Origin: Basidiobolus meristosporus CBS 931.73
Taxonomy: Eukaryota; Basidiobolomycota; Basidiobolomycetes; Basidiobolales; Basidiobolaceae
Length of the DNA: 64,000 nt
Reading direction: 5' to 3'
NCBI GenBank assembly: GCA_002104905.1
Contig: MCFE01000133.1
Coordinates: 94,505 to 158,504 of the forward strand
This document shows, piece by piece, positions 11,937 to 23,976 of the stretch. The notes below the pieces were generated by a model that had not been told where the DNA came from, searched no databases, and saw nothing but the letters and a program-made list of their open reading frames with translations. The stretch's first letter is position 1, and each line of letters begins with the position of its first letter. Both the position numbers and the translations under genes were made by a program.

Positions 11937-12071
11937 ATGCGTTCTTTTGTTCTCCCCTTTGGGCAAACTCCCTTGCGCATATTATTTGTACCTATATCGA
12001 CTAAAATCTCCTCTGATAAACTTCAAATGTATCCCGTGTCTTCCTCTATCCTTGTCCTGATAATTGTTTAA

Positions 12072-15000
12072 TCACACTTTGGTCTCAGTGATGATCGGTG
12101 GATCATCATGAAACGGTTTCAGATGGGCTGGCGCTATGTTGCTGATTGTCTTATTATTCAGAGTGATGGTGTACTTTGGTCCATGGTCCAAACTGATAAC
12201 AGTGCATGGGCCAATCCATCGGGGTGTAAATTGTGGGCAGAACTTGAGGCCTGCAACGGTTTGGTCGTACCACACCTTATCGCCTGGTTTCCACTTTTGT
12301 CTTGTTAGTTTCTCATTTTTGGGTGGAGGGGGAAGGTGCTTGTCGACATTTTTGAATACTTTTATTTATAGGTGGGCGATACGGTGTATCAACCTTTCTA
12401 TATAGTTGTTATGTGTCGTCAGGGGGACACCTTCCATCGTCAATCCAGCTTCCTCCCGCCACTTGGGTCTTCGTCCATATAGGATTTCATATGGGGAGAA
12501 ACCCGTCGTTTTATTTGGTGTGGTGCGCATTGCTAGGAGTGTCAGTGGGAGCAGCTTGGCCCATGATTGGGGAAGTTCCCAGTGAAGCTTCTCCAGTATG
12601 CGGCAACACGTCTGGTTCATCCTCTCGGTTAATCCGTTAGTCTGGGGGTGATACGCGGCCGTGAAGACTTGTTTCACGCCCATCATTTTGCACAGGTGGG
12701 CCACGGTGTTGTTCAGGAAGGAACCACCATTGTTGGACAGGAGTATCTGAGGATATCCGTGTCGGCAGATGAGGTGTTCTAGAATGAATTGGGCGGTTGT
12801 CTTCTGATCTTTATTGCGGACGGCTTGGGCTTCTACCCACTTTGAGAAATAATTGGTAGCGATTATTATGTATTGTTCTCCTTTCTTTGTTTTCATAAAG
12901 GGGCCAACAAAGTCAATCCCTACTCGGTGGAAGGGCAGGTCAACCGGTATTGGTGCGGTTGTCCCTATCTTCTGACTCCGGTTGAATCTTTTGCAAGTGG
13001 TGCATCTTTGTAACGTATTCGTAACGTTGGTCATCATTTTTCGCCAATAAAACATTTTTCTTAACATCTTATATGTTGTTAGGGGGTTAGCGTTGTAGTG
13101 GGGTGACAGTGACACCCACTAACAGATGTGCTCATTCCCTTATTTTCTACTTCCCTATATCCCTACTACACTCATTTTAGTTTTATCCCATTTGTCTTAC
13201 CCAATCAGTACTATCCCATAAGCCGGTTGACTATCACACCTGCTTACCTTATTGCATAAGTTACCCCTCACCTTATGTAAGATTACTAGTTACAAGTGCT
13301 TCTATATTAGGCAAGTACCCGCGCCAGTACCCGTGACACATGATCAACCCGTGTCACCATCCCTACCATTTCCATACCATATATGGTATCCCCATGTTAC
13401 ACAGGTTTCAGAATACTGATTCCTGATTGGTTGGATGTGCTGTGCCTCTTAGAACCTTCCGGCACCTACTTAGAACATTCTTAGGTCATTCTGATGTCAT
13501 TAAGATTTCTATTGAACTCCGGAACCTTCTGGAACATCATGATTAGTAATCACTTAGCCAGTGAAGAAAAGTATATAAGGGAGGCTATCCCTCAACAATA
13601 AATCATCATCCCTTTTATCAATATACCAACTTGTTGATTAGTGTGATCACTGCTACCTGCTGCTACCTGAACTTCCAACCCTAGACCACAGGACACTCCC
13701 AGGAAACCGCGCTGACAGCCAACTGACCTTGGAGGCACTACTTGTGAGGAATACTCAGAGTAGGTATCTTTTATTATATTTGATTCTTTCCCAAGTTTGT
13801 TCTTGTACAGGCAAAGATACTTTTCTGTCTTTGTAACTATTGACCAAAGCTGCATTCTTATCAAGTCCCTGCTGGTGGAGTTTACAGTTGTTTTGACTTT
13901 GGAAGCTTTAGTACATTGTCATCTCAAAGGACGCTGAACCCAGCACATACTTTTGTTAAGACGCCAACTAAGTTGGGGATTGTAGCTCAATAGTTTTCCC
14001 TTGACAAGCTTGTGGCTTTATTCCCCTTCACATTAGATTAGAGACAGAACCCAAGTATTCCTAGCAAGCTTTTGCCAGAGGTTATCGCACCCAGTGAACA
14101 CCCCACACACAAAACACTTGAGAAGTGTTGGACGTATCTCTCCCTTGGACTTATACACCACCACAGCATGTCCTAATGACATATGTCTTTCTTGTATGAT
14201 TTCTTCACAGGCTGCTAGTGGGGGTACCTTGGCTCTGGACTGTCCTTGGAGGAACCATAGTTGATTTTCTTGTACTTCGTACTGACACCATTTCCTTCAA
14301 AATTCTCTCTTCTGTTTGTTTGTAACAATGTGTTTAGGATACCTCCCTTTCTTTTTAAAGCAGATTACGTCCTTGTACTCATCACTGACACGTATTTGGC
14401 AAATGGGATAGCAACTGAGGAAGTCTGCGTCCTGGTGTTTCTTGCCAGCGCGGTGAATTATTTCAAAGTTGTATTGCTGTAGTCGTAGGGCCCAACGTGC
14501 TAGTTGGCCGGTAAAGTCTTTAGTTTTCATCAGCCAGACCAGTGCGCTGTGGTCCGTTACTATCGTGAATTGGCGACCATGTATGTATGTATGGAATTGC
14601 TTAATTGAATAAACAACAGCCAGACATTTGATCTTGGTAACGGGGTAGTGGCGTTTGTGTATGTTTAGCAAACGGCTCATGTAACCAATTGGGTGGAATT
14701 CGCCGGGTTGGTGGTATTGTCCCAGTACGGCACCTATACCAGTGAGGCTTCCATCACAGTTAATAAAAAATCTTGCATCCCAATTGGGAAATCGTAACAC
14801 TGGCGGTGACATCAGGGAATGTTTCAGCTGATCAAATGCTCTCTTTTGAGGCTCCGACCATACAAAACACTGGCCCTTTTGCGTCAATTCATATAGGGGG
14901 GCTGCTATCGTCGCAAAGTTTTTGACAAGGCGGCAATAGTAGCCGGCTAATCCTAGGAATCCCAACACTGCATTAATGTCCTTTGGTGCAGGTGCATTTT

Positions 15001-16841
15001 GAACAGCTTTCAGGAGTGACGTAGATGGGTATATTCCATCTGCCGAGATCTTGTGGCCCAGGAACAACAATTTTGTATACAGGAAATGGCACCTCTTGGG
15101 ATGTAGCTTGAGTTGGTTCTCAAGGAGGGATGTCAGGATATGTTGCACGTCGTGTATATGTTCTTCAACATCGGGGGAATATATTGTGATGTCGTCCAGA
15201 TACACAAGGGTGCATTCCCATTGTAGATTTCCTAGCACCTTGTCAATCATCCTTTGGAACGTAGCGGGGGCATTGCACAAGCCAAAGGGTAGTCGGTTCC
15301 ATTTGTATAATCCAAACAATGTTATAAAAGTGGCTTTGGGTCAATCTTCCGGGGCTACTTCTACTTGCCAATACCCGGAGATTAAGTCAAGAGAGCTAAA
15401 ATATTTAGCTCCGATTAATCTGTCCAAGAGGTTGTCTATTTGCGGTAGCGGATACACGTCCTTCCGGGTGACGGCGTTCAATTTCCGGTAGTCAATGCAA
15501 AAGCATCGCTTTCTGTCTTTCTTTGGGACTATCACTACGGGGGAGGCCCACGGAGACTGGCTCTCTGTAATGATGTCGTCTTTTAATAAAGTTTCAAACA
15601 TCTCTTTGATATAGTCTGTGTTAATTTTCGAATTCCTATAGGCTTTTTGCTTGATGGGGTATTTGTCGGCAAGGTGGATTTGGTGATATACCCCAGGTAT
15701 ATGACCAATTACTTGGTTCTTAGAGAATACTTGGGCAAGCGGACGTATTCCTTCTAGGAATTTGTCTTGTAATGTAGGCGGTAGACTGGGGTCCACATCT
15801 AGTTTGGGGAGTTCTTCTTCTGGTTCTTTGTTTGGAGGTGGTCCTTGGTTGTTTCCGTCGACTTTCTCTAAGTTTAACAATGGCACTCCTCTAGGCAATG
15901 TCACCGTGTGTCGCCCATTGTTAACCACTAAGCATTTCAGGCTTTGCGTTTCAAATTTTGGTGGTATCCATACTTTAGGGATTGAGATTCCTTCCAGTTG
16001 CTTGGATGCTTTTGCTGCGGTTATCATTCTTCCGCTCGTTGAATAAGCTATTGGTGTTTCTAATGAGATCACCGTCTCACTGGCGGATGGTATTTTTATC
16101 ACCTTTTGTGTGATGATTGGAGACTGCGACGGTTTCACCTCTTCAATTGTCACACTGTTGCTACGCGCCTTGCTCTCATTGGTGATATGAATCAGTGGGA
16201 TACTCTTGGTATCCCACCTGAGTTCAGATGCACTGTAAAGTATATCCATCTTATGTTGGATAAACCAACTCTCGCCAATGAGTAAGTTGTTGGCTGCAAC
16301 GGGTAGGACCACAACATCTTGGCGTATTATCAAGTTGCCTAGCCAAGTGGGGCAATTAGGCACCACACCTACCGTTGTATCCAGTTGGTCATTTGCTAGC
16401 CGTACTTGAATGGTGTCATTGGGGACTATATTTAGTCTTAGACGTTTCGCTAATGACTCTGACATGATCAACGTAGGGGATCCTGTGTCAATAAGGGCGA
16501 GAATCTCCTTATTCTCTATACGTACCTTTACGTATGTACCTTTATTCGGTTTTTGCAGGACCGTCTGGTTGACATGGAGGGTCGTTATCTCCTTCAATCC
16601 CTCTATCAGTTCCTTGACTAGAGCCGGGGCCAGTCCCAGTAAATTGGTTATTGGGAGGGTTGCCTTGGTTTGCTCTAGTACCTTCATTATGGGGAATAGG
16701 CCATGGGAAGACGTGCTAGCATTCTTTGTTTGCTTTAACACTTCTTCCCAAGGTTCATTCCGTACTTCTTCACCTAATTCCGCGCTCTTTCCTTTTGACG
16801 GAACCTCTACTACAGGTTCCTTTGCCTCCTCTCTAGAAGCA
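12072..16841 (-). pseudogene. gypsy pol: protease, reverse transcriptase, RNase H, integrase
   Basis: Reads on the minus strand in a frame different from gag. Protease has ALIDTGSPTLI (about 16490). Reverse transcriptase spans 15740-15000 with FCIDYRKLN, LDLISGYWQ and the active-site LVYLDDIT. RNase H follows (INCDGSLTGIGAVLGQY, VTDHSALVWLM). Integrase H2C2, core and the C-terminal GPY-like module (FTPRWIGPCTV, 12072-12275) are present. Breaks: TGA at 15341-15343 just before the RT palm, TAA at 12366-12368 before the C-terminal module, and a 1068-bp insertion (13109-14176) in the zinc finger. The second catalytic Asp of the integrase is Asn (LLSNNGGSF where SDNGG is usual). The element cannot move on its own. 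Confidence 0.88.
13109..14176 (+). mobile_element. Insertion in the gypsy integrase, probably a solo LTR of another family
   Basis: TGACA occurs at 13104-13108 and again at 14177-14181. Removing 1068 bp plus one copy joins the integrase frame exactly (...EEIIQERHMSP, then HYNANPLTTYKMLRKMFYW). The insert carries LTR-like control signals on the plus strand: TATATAAGG at about 13572 and AATAAA at about 13598. The left end resembles LTR starts (GTGACACCCACTAACAG), but I cannot show a TG...CA pair with this duplication, so the exact class is unsure. It has no credible coding sequence. Confidence 0.6.
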
Positions 16842-16890
16842 TCATGTCAACGCTTGTTCTTCCGCACTTCGATTGTCCTGATGGGAGGGC

Positions 16891-17762
16891 TTAGATTGAC
16901 TGAGTCCCGTTGGCCTCCTGGCAAGGGACTCTGTCTTTTGACGCCTTCTTCTCTTTTGTGTCCGGTACGGCTTCTCTTCCGTACCATTTTTCACATTCAT
17001 GGGCCCGGTGACCTACTTCTCCACACACATAACACGGATACTGTTGTCGCGGTTGTTCCATCTGTTGGGTCAGGACTTGAACCTGGGCCTTTAGATCTAT
17101 GACAGCTTCCCAGAGTTTATCACCTTCTTTGGGGACTTCTTGGACATTGTTGATCAAGAGTTCTTGGACCTTTCGCCGTAATTCCTCTAACTCACGGTCT
17201 TTTGGGGAGGCAATTTTTCCTTTCTTACGGGGGATCCCTGTCCTTCGATCGTTTGTATCACTATAGGGTAGCCCCCATAGCAAGATGACCCCTCACACTT
17301 GTTCGACCAACTCCTGCAACGTTTTACATCCCTGTTGTTCTTTGGACGCCCTATGTCTTATTTTGTCGTCTAAGCCCATGATGTAATACCTCATGAGCTG
17401 TTGTTTGGCGATTTTGTCCTTTGGGAGACATCAAACTTGTTGGAGAAACAGTTCAGTGTAGGCTTCATAGCTTTCACTGCTTTTCTTCCGCAAGGACAGT
17501 AGAAGGGCTTTGTAGTGGTATCCTTCGGCATATAGAAAGCGTGTCTTGTAGGCTTCTTCTAGTGCATCCCAGTCGTCTTTGACTGCGTCTTCCAACCCAT
17601 AATGCCATTGCCATGCTGACCCTTCCATATGTCTTGCAAACTCTCTTACTTTCTTATTGTTGTCCCATCCTGCATCAACCGCGCTCTCTCAAACTTATTG
17701 AACCACTCAAGGGCTTTCTCTCTCTTTCCCTTGTATGTTTTTAGTTTGATTGTAGTAGTCAT
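16891..17762 (-). pseudogene. gypsy gag
   Basis: ATG at 17762 opens MTTTIKLKTYKGKREKALEW, followed by the typical retrotransposon Gag core (EGSAWQWHYGLED, YKTRFL) and, near the end, a CCHC knuckle CYVCGEVGHRAHEC (about 17025) that binds the genomic RNA. Three lesions break it: a one-base loss near 17645, TGA at 17431-17433 and TGA at 17293-17295. Both TGAs lie where CGA would keep the frame. The length fits Ty3/gypsy Gag. Confidence 0.8.
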
Positions 17763-17782
17763 TACCTCACTTGTGCTTATTT

Positions 17783-17799
17783 CCGCAGAGACGGCACCA
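17783..17799 (-). promoter_or_regulatory. Putative gypsy primer-binding site
   Basis: Four bases inside the 5' LTR the minus strand reads TGGTGCCGTCTCTGCGG. It starts with TGG, the complement of a tRNA 3' CCA end, at the expected distance. The tRNA species was not identified. Confidence 0.5.
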
Positions 17800-17803
17800 A
17801 ATA

Positions 17804-18190
17804 TGTGGGTTATTACTGACTGTACTTGGTGAGTGGGAGAGCTTGTAGGTCAAGTCAGTACCACTTGGTTCAGAATAGCTTCCGATAGAAGGTAGCAAGG
17901 TAATAAAGACTTCTGTTTATTTTGTCCAAATCTCGTTGTTCTTCCTGGTTCAATTGGGTAGATATATATATCACTTGGGGGGGCTTAGACAATAGACAAT
18001 GTGTTATAAAATAGGGGTGTGAACACCTTCCTGTTATGGTAAGTGTTCTAACTAGATAAGGGCAGGGATAGGAGGGGAGGACGCATGGGGGAATCATAGG
18101 GAGGGTACTGGAGGACTTTGGGTAGGACTCAGGAGGGAACTCTTGGGAGAACTCTTGGGCAAAGAGTGGGTACTACATTGAGTACTCACA
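17804..18190 (-). repeat. gypsy 5' LTR
   Basis: 387 bp, partner of 10342-10728. The outer edge (18190) abuts the target duplication GAGTT at 18191-18195; the inner edge is followed by the primer-binding site and gag. Confidence 0.9.
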
Positions 18191-18257
18191 GAGTTTTCCT
18201 AATAAAAATTAGGTGCTTGTTGCACCCAACCCAACTTTACATTATGTCACTGATTAC

Positions 18258-19545
18258 TCACTCATTGGGGCTGCTTAGCTTCTTAGTGCCATAGGCATAA
18301 GTGTCTCCATGTACATATTTGTCATCAGTATTCTCCAACTCTTCCTGGCTGTCCTCCATGTGCCAACTCATCACATCCATAACAGACTTGAAGGTAATAT
18401 TCTTGGTGAGATTGGGATATGGTAGTACCTGCAACTTGACTTGTCTTTGTATCTCCCCACACATCCACTCCATAGGAAACTCCCAAAGGTGAATCAAGGC
18501 CCAATATTCTCCCCACACTGTGCAAGATGGAGTCAAGAATGGATACAGTAGTGGCAGAGATCTACTTGTTCAGCTTTATGTTTGTAGTATGGCTGCTCAA
18601 ATCCTGCCACAAACTCCTTGCACAACAGCTGTAGATGCGTCAAGTTGGCATTGGTGATCTGCTTCTGGATAAATATTCATACAATATCCATCTATGACTC
18701 CCAATGCTTCCGATGCACTCCGGGTAGGAATGGCTTCAGAACACCACTTAAATAAATACATATCCAGTTCATCCAGTCTTTGCATTTGAATTGTCACATA
18801 TGCATATGAATATTGATTGGAGCCCATGAGAATTACTCAGGGTAGCAGATACTCTGTAATATCTTTGCAATTCTTTCAAATTTCTCCAGTATCTTGAAGG
18901 GCTCATTTAGCATGAAATGCTCCTTGTGAGACTTGGTCATCAGTATAGGGATATTGTTGAAAAGCAAATGCATTGCCCTAGTGGAAAGCATTTGCTCTAA
19001 CAGATACTGTCTATCTTAAGCATCTCTGGTTTCCAATTGATTCCATATTCTGATCAATGGCTAATAGCTTGCCAACTTTGCTGCAATTGCATGCTGACTT
19101 CTGTATGTTCTCTCTGTGGAAAGATGATGTCCTTATTGCTGGTGTTTGGGTAACAATAATGTGTATGAGTTATGGAGTAAATCCCCTGGATCTCACACAT
19201 TTGGCAGCAATACCATCCATTGCACCTGGAAATACCTGCTATCTTGCTGAGGGCTGGAGTATCTCCAATGCAGATAATAATATGAGCTTTTACATGACAG
19301 TCATTTACTGTTGTCCTGCTGGAAAGCATAGAAAACTCATCCAGCAATGAATACAGGTAGCTATTCAGGTTGGACAGTGACTTAGGCCCAGTTACCAGTG
19401 AGACTACCATCAGATTATTGCTCTGAAACTGTAAAATGGCCAACAGATTCAGATTGATGAGAATCAGTGGCCAGCAGGATTTGCTGGTAGAGTACTTGTT
19501 TAATGAGAATCTATCTAGTGCTAATGCAAAGGCATGGTCATACAT
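18258..19545 (-). pseudogene. Tnp2/CACTA-like transposase remnant
   Basis: The right part (19054-19545) matches the core of Tnp2-type transposases by pattern: SCWPLILINLN, VVSLVTGPKSLSNLNSYLYSLLDE, HVKAHIIICIGDTPALSKIAGIS and a CCQMCEI cysteine cluster. Further downstream, VWGEYWALIHLWEFPMEWMCGEIQ (18440-18530) corresponds to the 'FPMER...CGxLQ' segment of the same family in fungi. Frames are broken at about 18540-18600 and 18830-19050. On the right it is cut at about 19550 by a truncated copia. On the left it runs into the gypsy insertion. Not functional. These enzymes cut and paste DNA transposons; no terminal repeats were found. Confidence 0.7.
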
Positions 19546-22318
19546 ACCTTCAAAGTGGCCCTATGTCTGCAATCATTCCATCTGTAGGACAGTAAGCTAA
19601 GCTAACTAAGTTATTCTCTATAGCTTCACATATGAAATGATGTCTAATATCTATGTGCTTGGTTCTTGCATGAAAAGTTGGATTTCTACCTAATTGTATA
19701 CATCCTTGATTATCTTGAAATAAAGTAATAGGCATTTATTGACATAGGCCTAAATCTGTAAAGAGCTTTCTTAACCACATTGCTTCTTTTGTAGCTTCAC
19801 AGGCTGCCATATACTCTGCCTCTGTGGTAGAAAGTGCTACGGTTGGTTGCTTTCTTGAATTCCATGAGATTGCTCCTTTACAGTAAAGAAAGGTGTACCC
19901 TGTGATGGATCTTCTGTCTTCCAAATTTTGTCCCCAATCAGCATCAGAGTATCCCACAAGATCCTGTTCTGAATCCTTATAAGTGTATCTTAAGCAGATA
20001 TCAGCAGTTCCTTTTAGGTATCTAAAAATCCGCTTAACTGCTGCAATATGATCAGATCCATAGTTCTGATTATGTTGGCTGACAACTCCCACTGAATATG
20101 AGATATCTGGACATGTTCCAAGCATGATATACATCAGACTGCTAACCATAGATTGATAAGGAAAGTCAGGGCTTTCTGATGGCACCAAGCTCTCTTGATT
20201 TGGTTGAGTTTTGACCAAGTTAAGGTTTGTCTCCATTGGGGTAGCTGCCGGTTTGCAGTCTTCCATTTGTTACTTCTTTAGTATATCTTGAATATACTTG
20301 GACTGACTTAGGGTGATAGTCTGGGTACTTCTGTCTATGGAGAACTTAATCCCTAAGTAGTAGCTGAGTTCTCCTAGATCGGACATCTTGAACTCCTTAG
20401 ATAGGCTGGATTTAGTTTCTTCCAATGTTTCTAGGTTATTGGTGGCTATAATAAGATTGTCCACATATAGAGCTAATAGAATAGGCTATTTAGGGCCTCT
20501 TTTACAGTCTGGGGTTCATCAACATGGACTGAATAGGCATAGGCTAGGTTTGTACCCTCATTGATATAGTAATTTGGGCTATTTCTTGTCCAATTAGATC
20601 TCTGGGCATTTGATACTGGACTGATCACTTCTGGGATATTTCTGGGCACTGATTCTGGCTGAACCATGGTTGTAGAGTCCTCTGGCGTGAAAAAATTTTC
20701 ATTGTTTTGCTCTGATTCAATCCTGACAATTGGTGGACTTGAGATCAAATTTTTGTCATCATCTGATATCATATTTTGTGAAAATTTTGAGTTTTCATCA
20801 AACAACACATCCCTAGACTTGATCAGCTTCTTTGCTTTGTTACTGTAGAGTCTGTATGCCTTACTCTCATTGCAGTAGCCCAAAAATATGCATTTTACAC
20901 TTTTTGGCTCAAATTTTGACTGATTTGTGGCCAGTTTTTTTGGCATATGCTGTACACCCAAATATTCTTAGATGTTCTGCACTTGGTCTGTATCCATACC
21001 ATGCTTCAAATGGAGTAGAATCACGAAGTACTTTGCTATAACTCCTATTTTTAAGGTATACAGCAGTGGCAACTGATTCCGCCCAAAAATCATAGGATAA
21101 TATTTGATCATGGATTATATATCTTGCCATATCAATTATTGATCTGTTAGCATGTTCTGCTACTCAATTTTGCTGTGGGGAGTATGGTACAGTAGTCTCT
21201 TGCTTTATCCCATGATTTTTGCAGAAGTGGATGAAGAGTTTTGAGGTATATTCTCCACCATTGTCAGAGCGTATTTTCTTGATTTTTTCACCAGCTTCAC
21301 TCTCCACCATGGCTTTAAACTCCCTGAAATTAGACAGAGCTTCTTCCTTTCACTCCATGAAGTAGACCCATGTGTATCTTATAAAATCATCAATAAAAGT
21401 GATTAAATACTCCATCCTGCCTAAGGATAAATTTTGCATAGGTCCACACAGATCTGAGTGAATTAGATCTAATTTTTTCTCAGTTTTGATTAACCCAGAG
21501 CTCTTGAACGGTTGTCTGGCTTGTTTTCCATATATACAGGCTTCACAGTGCTCCAAATTAGCTGGGGGATCAATTTTCACTCCAGAAATTAGCTGATCTT
21601 TGATCATTTTATGCAAATAATCAAAATTGATGTGTCCAAATCTCCTATGCTAAAGCATTGTTGTTTCTTCATTTAAGTTACTTATATTGGCTTCCAGATA
21701 TGATGGAATATAAGTCAACTTGTATAGACTCTGATCTCTGATGCCTAAAGCAATATGAGCACCATTTTGATCAGTGATCCTGCATCCAGAATTGTCAAAA
21801 CTGAAACTGAGTCCTTCTGCTGTGGCCTTGCTTACACAGAGTAGGTTCTTGGCTATTTCTGGTACATAGAGTACTTCTTTAAAGGTCAGTGTATGGCTTC
21901 CTTCACTGCTTCTAAGGTTTACTTGGATAGTTCCTTCTCCCACTACATCAAGTGTTTTATTGTCACCCATGAAGACCTTCTTAATTGGAATTTCTTCATA
22001 TTGGGTAAAAAGTTCTTTTTGGTGTGTAAAGTGTTGAGATGCTCCAGAGTCAATATACCACGTATGAGAATCCTTGTTTGTGGTCATATTTGGTGCAGAT
22101 ATGAATAGTCTATCTTCAGTTGTTGCAGCATTTCCATATTCAGGCTTCTTTTGCTGATTATCTTTCATTTTGAGACACCGGTCTGATGTGTGTCCTTTCC
22201 TTTTGCAGTAGTTGCAAAATAGGTTGCTGTTGCCTTTGTAGGGTCTTGGGTACCTCCTTATTGGTTATCATTGCTTATTAAAGCATTTTCTTCTTCCTTC
22301 TTATTGGCGCTTGATTTT

Positions 22319-23013
22319 TGTTGTATCCAAGAGAAAGTGTAATAAAACTCTTGAATGGTTTAACTGAACCAAAGGGACAATTAAGTGCAGAATCTTAGAA
22401 TTGTCAGAGAGTGGCAGAAATATTAGCAGAAAGATTCTGATCTAATATTGGTCTTGGATACAGCTGGGTTGGCTATAAAGACAATGATATTTGTTTGCTA
22501 GGCAGGCTAGGCTTGGTGTTCTTTGGAGTGCTAGATATACTAGGCTTGGATAGAAACTAGAACGGAATTGTTGGATTCTTATTTTTGCTGAGACAGAATC
22601 TTAATTTTGTTGAGACACACACTAAACCAAAAGGTTCAGCAAACTTTATTTATACTTTTCTGATCAAGTTGAATTAGTAAGCGCCAAGGGACTGATTGAT
22701 TGAAATCAATTTGGGTGTTCATAGGTGCATAAGATAAATGAAAATTACATCATCAATCAACTGATGTCTTGGCAACTGCACAGTGGTTGGATAGATCTCA
22801 GATGACTAATCACCTGGGAAGGCTTGGCAGATAGGTTGATAACGTAATGACCATTTGAAAATAGATCAGGTGTGATAGCTAAAAATAGATTCTGAGGTGG
22901 GATAAAATAAACTGTAACTGGGATTTGTTATGTTTGGGTTAGGGAAAAGCAGTGAGGGTACTAGATTTTCAAACGGAGTAAAATTGGCTAAGTTTAAATG
23001 TTGATGCACAACA
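22319..23013 (-). mobile_element. Solo LTR of a second copia-like family, target duplication ATTTT
   Basis: A 695-bp insert with mirrored ends (TGTTGTATCC...GCACAACA) sits in the gag of the surrounding copia. ATTTT is found on both sides (22314-22318 and 23014-23018), and removing the insert restores the gag reading GCGCTTGATTTTCTTAATTC (plus strand). On the minus strand a TATAAATAAAG lies about 360 bp in. It contains no gene. Its length and sequence differ from the 349-bp LTR family. Confidence 0.8.
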
Positions 23014-23164
23014 ATTTTCTTAATTCTTCATCCAGGAGCCTTCCATATACATAATTTAAGGTCAAATCTTCAGTTCTGGACTCTAGGGCTGATACAAGGC
23101 CCTGAAGCTTGTTTGTCAGGCTATTCAGGATAGTAACTATCACATCCTTATCAGTAGTTGGTAC

Positions 23165-23514
23165 TGTTGTAAGAGTCTTGGAGATATTGGAAGTGATTTG
23201 GAGAACAAGTGGATTATGTGGTTTTAACTTAATGATTTATTGAATGTAAAAGTAGTATTTATACTTTTACCAAGTCTTGGCATTACAAACACGTAGAATA
23301 GGTTAAGAAAGGTCCCAAGAGCATGTGTGCAAAGTTTGGGGCTGTTTGGACAACTTTGAGAATTTTCATGTTCTGGGTACCTGGTATTTTGGTGAAAATA
23401 TTCTAAGTAAATCCCGACAAGGAATTTGGTCAGTATTCTCTAGGATTTGAAGGTAATGATCTAATTGACTAAGTTAGGTGAATATTTAGGTTGAATTACG
23501 AATTTTTTACAACA
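23165..23514 (-). mobile_element. Solo copia LTR with target duplication GGTAC
   Basis: A 350-bp LTR of the main family inserted in gag at the ESVGVP codons. GGTAC flanks both sides (23160-23164 and 23515-23519). It is very similar to the LTR at 23977-24324 of its host element, so the family moved again after the host copy landed. Confidence 0.88.
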
Positions 23515-23976
23515 GGTACGCCCACAGATTCCATCTCATCTACCAGCAGGGTAATTCTTTTAATTAGATTTTTCATTTCTTCTCCTGGTAGCATCTTTGT
23601 AGTAAAGAGTTTTTGTCTCAGATACATTTTCTTGGCAGCTGAGCATGACTGGTAGGTGTCTTCCAATGCTTTCCAGGCATTCTTTGCCATTTTTGCTCTT
23701 GAGCATTGAATTAGCAATTTGTCCTTGACATTAAGGCAAATGCAGTTAAAGGCACTTTGTTCTTTCTTCTGGTACTTTAAGGCTTCCTCTCGCACGTTTT
23801 TACAAGGGCATTCTTCTCCCATGACAATATCCCAAAGGCCTCTTTCTTGTAGCAGCATCTTCATCTTCACCTTCCACACTTGGTGGTTAGATCCATCCAA
23901 CTTTTCAGCAGAGGGAAAAATTCCAGTAATAGCAGTAGTAGACATTGCAGAGAGTGACAGCTTGGGGCTCATAACC

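Larger units (their letters stand above)
10342..18190 (-). mobile_element. Full-length but mutated Ty3/gypsy retrotransposon
   Basis: The 7849-bp element lies on the minus strand. Two 387-bp LTRs (TGTGGGTTAT...TACTCACA on the plus strand) bound it, and the flanking bases form a perfect 5-bp duplication (GAGTT at 10337-10341 and 18191-18195). Order from the 5' end (right): LTR, primer-binding site, gag with a CCHC knuckle, protease, reverse transcriptase, RNase H, integrase, then an additional ORF before the 3' LTR. The Ty3/gypsy order (RT-RNase H before integrase) is clear. The LTR pair differs at only a few sites, so the insertion is fairly recent, yet every ORF carries inactivating changes and another element sits in the integrase. 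Confidence 0.93.
19550..23976 (-). pseudogene. Ty1/copia element (minus) with RT deletion and two nested LTRs
   Basis: Gag starts at 23958 (MSPKLSLSAMSTTAITG) and keeps a good frame to 23515, where a solo LTR interrupts it. It resumes at 23164, is interrupted again by another LTR (22319-23013), and continues with the zinc knuckle (about 22200), protease (DSGASQHF, about 22050), integrase and tether. In pol, the frame passes from EALNSL straight to the LLALY segment before the active site (20461-20475), so about 0.54 kb of reverse transcriptase is missing relative to 55099-59789. The active-site YVDD reads YVDN. RNase H runs to 19556 and stops short of its last residues. The 3' LTR is lost at the junction with the transposase remnant. 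Confidence 0.85.
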
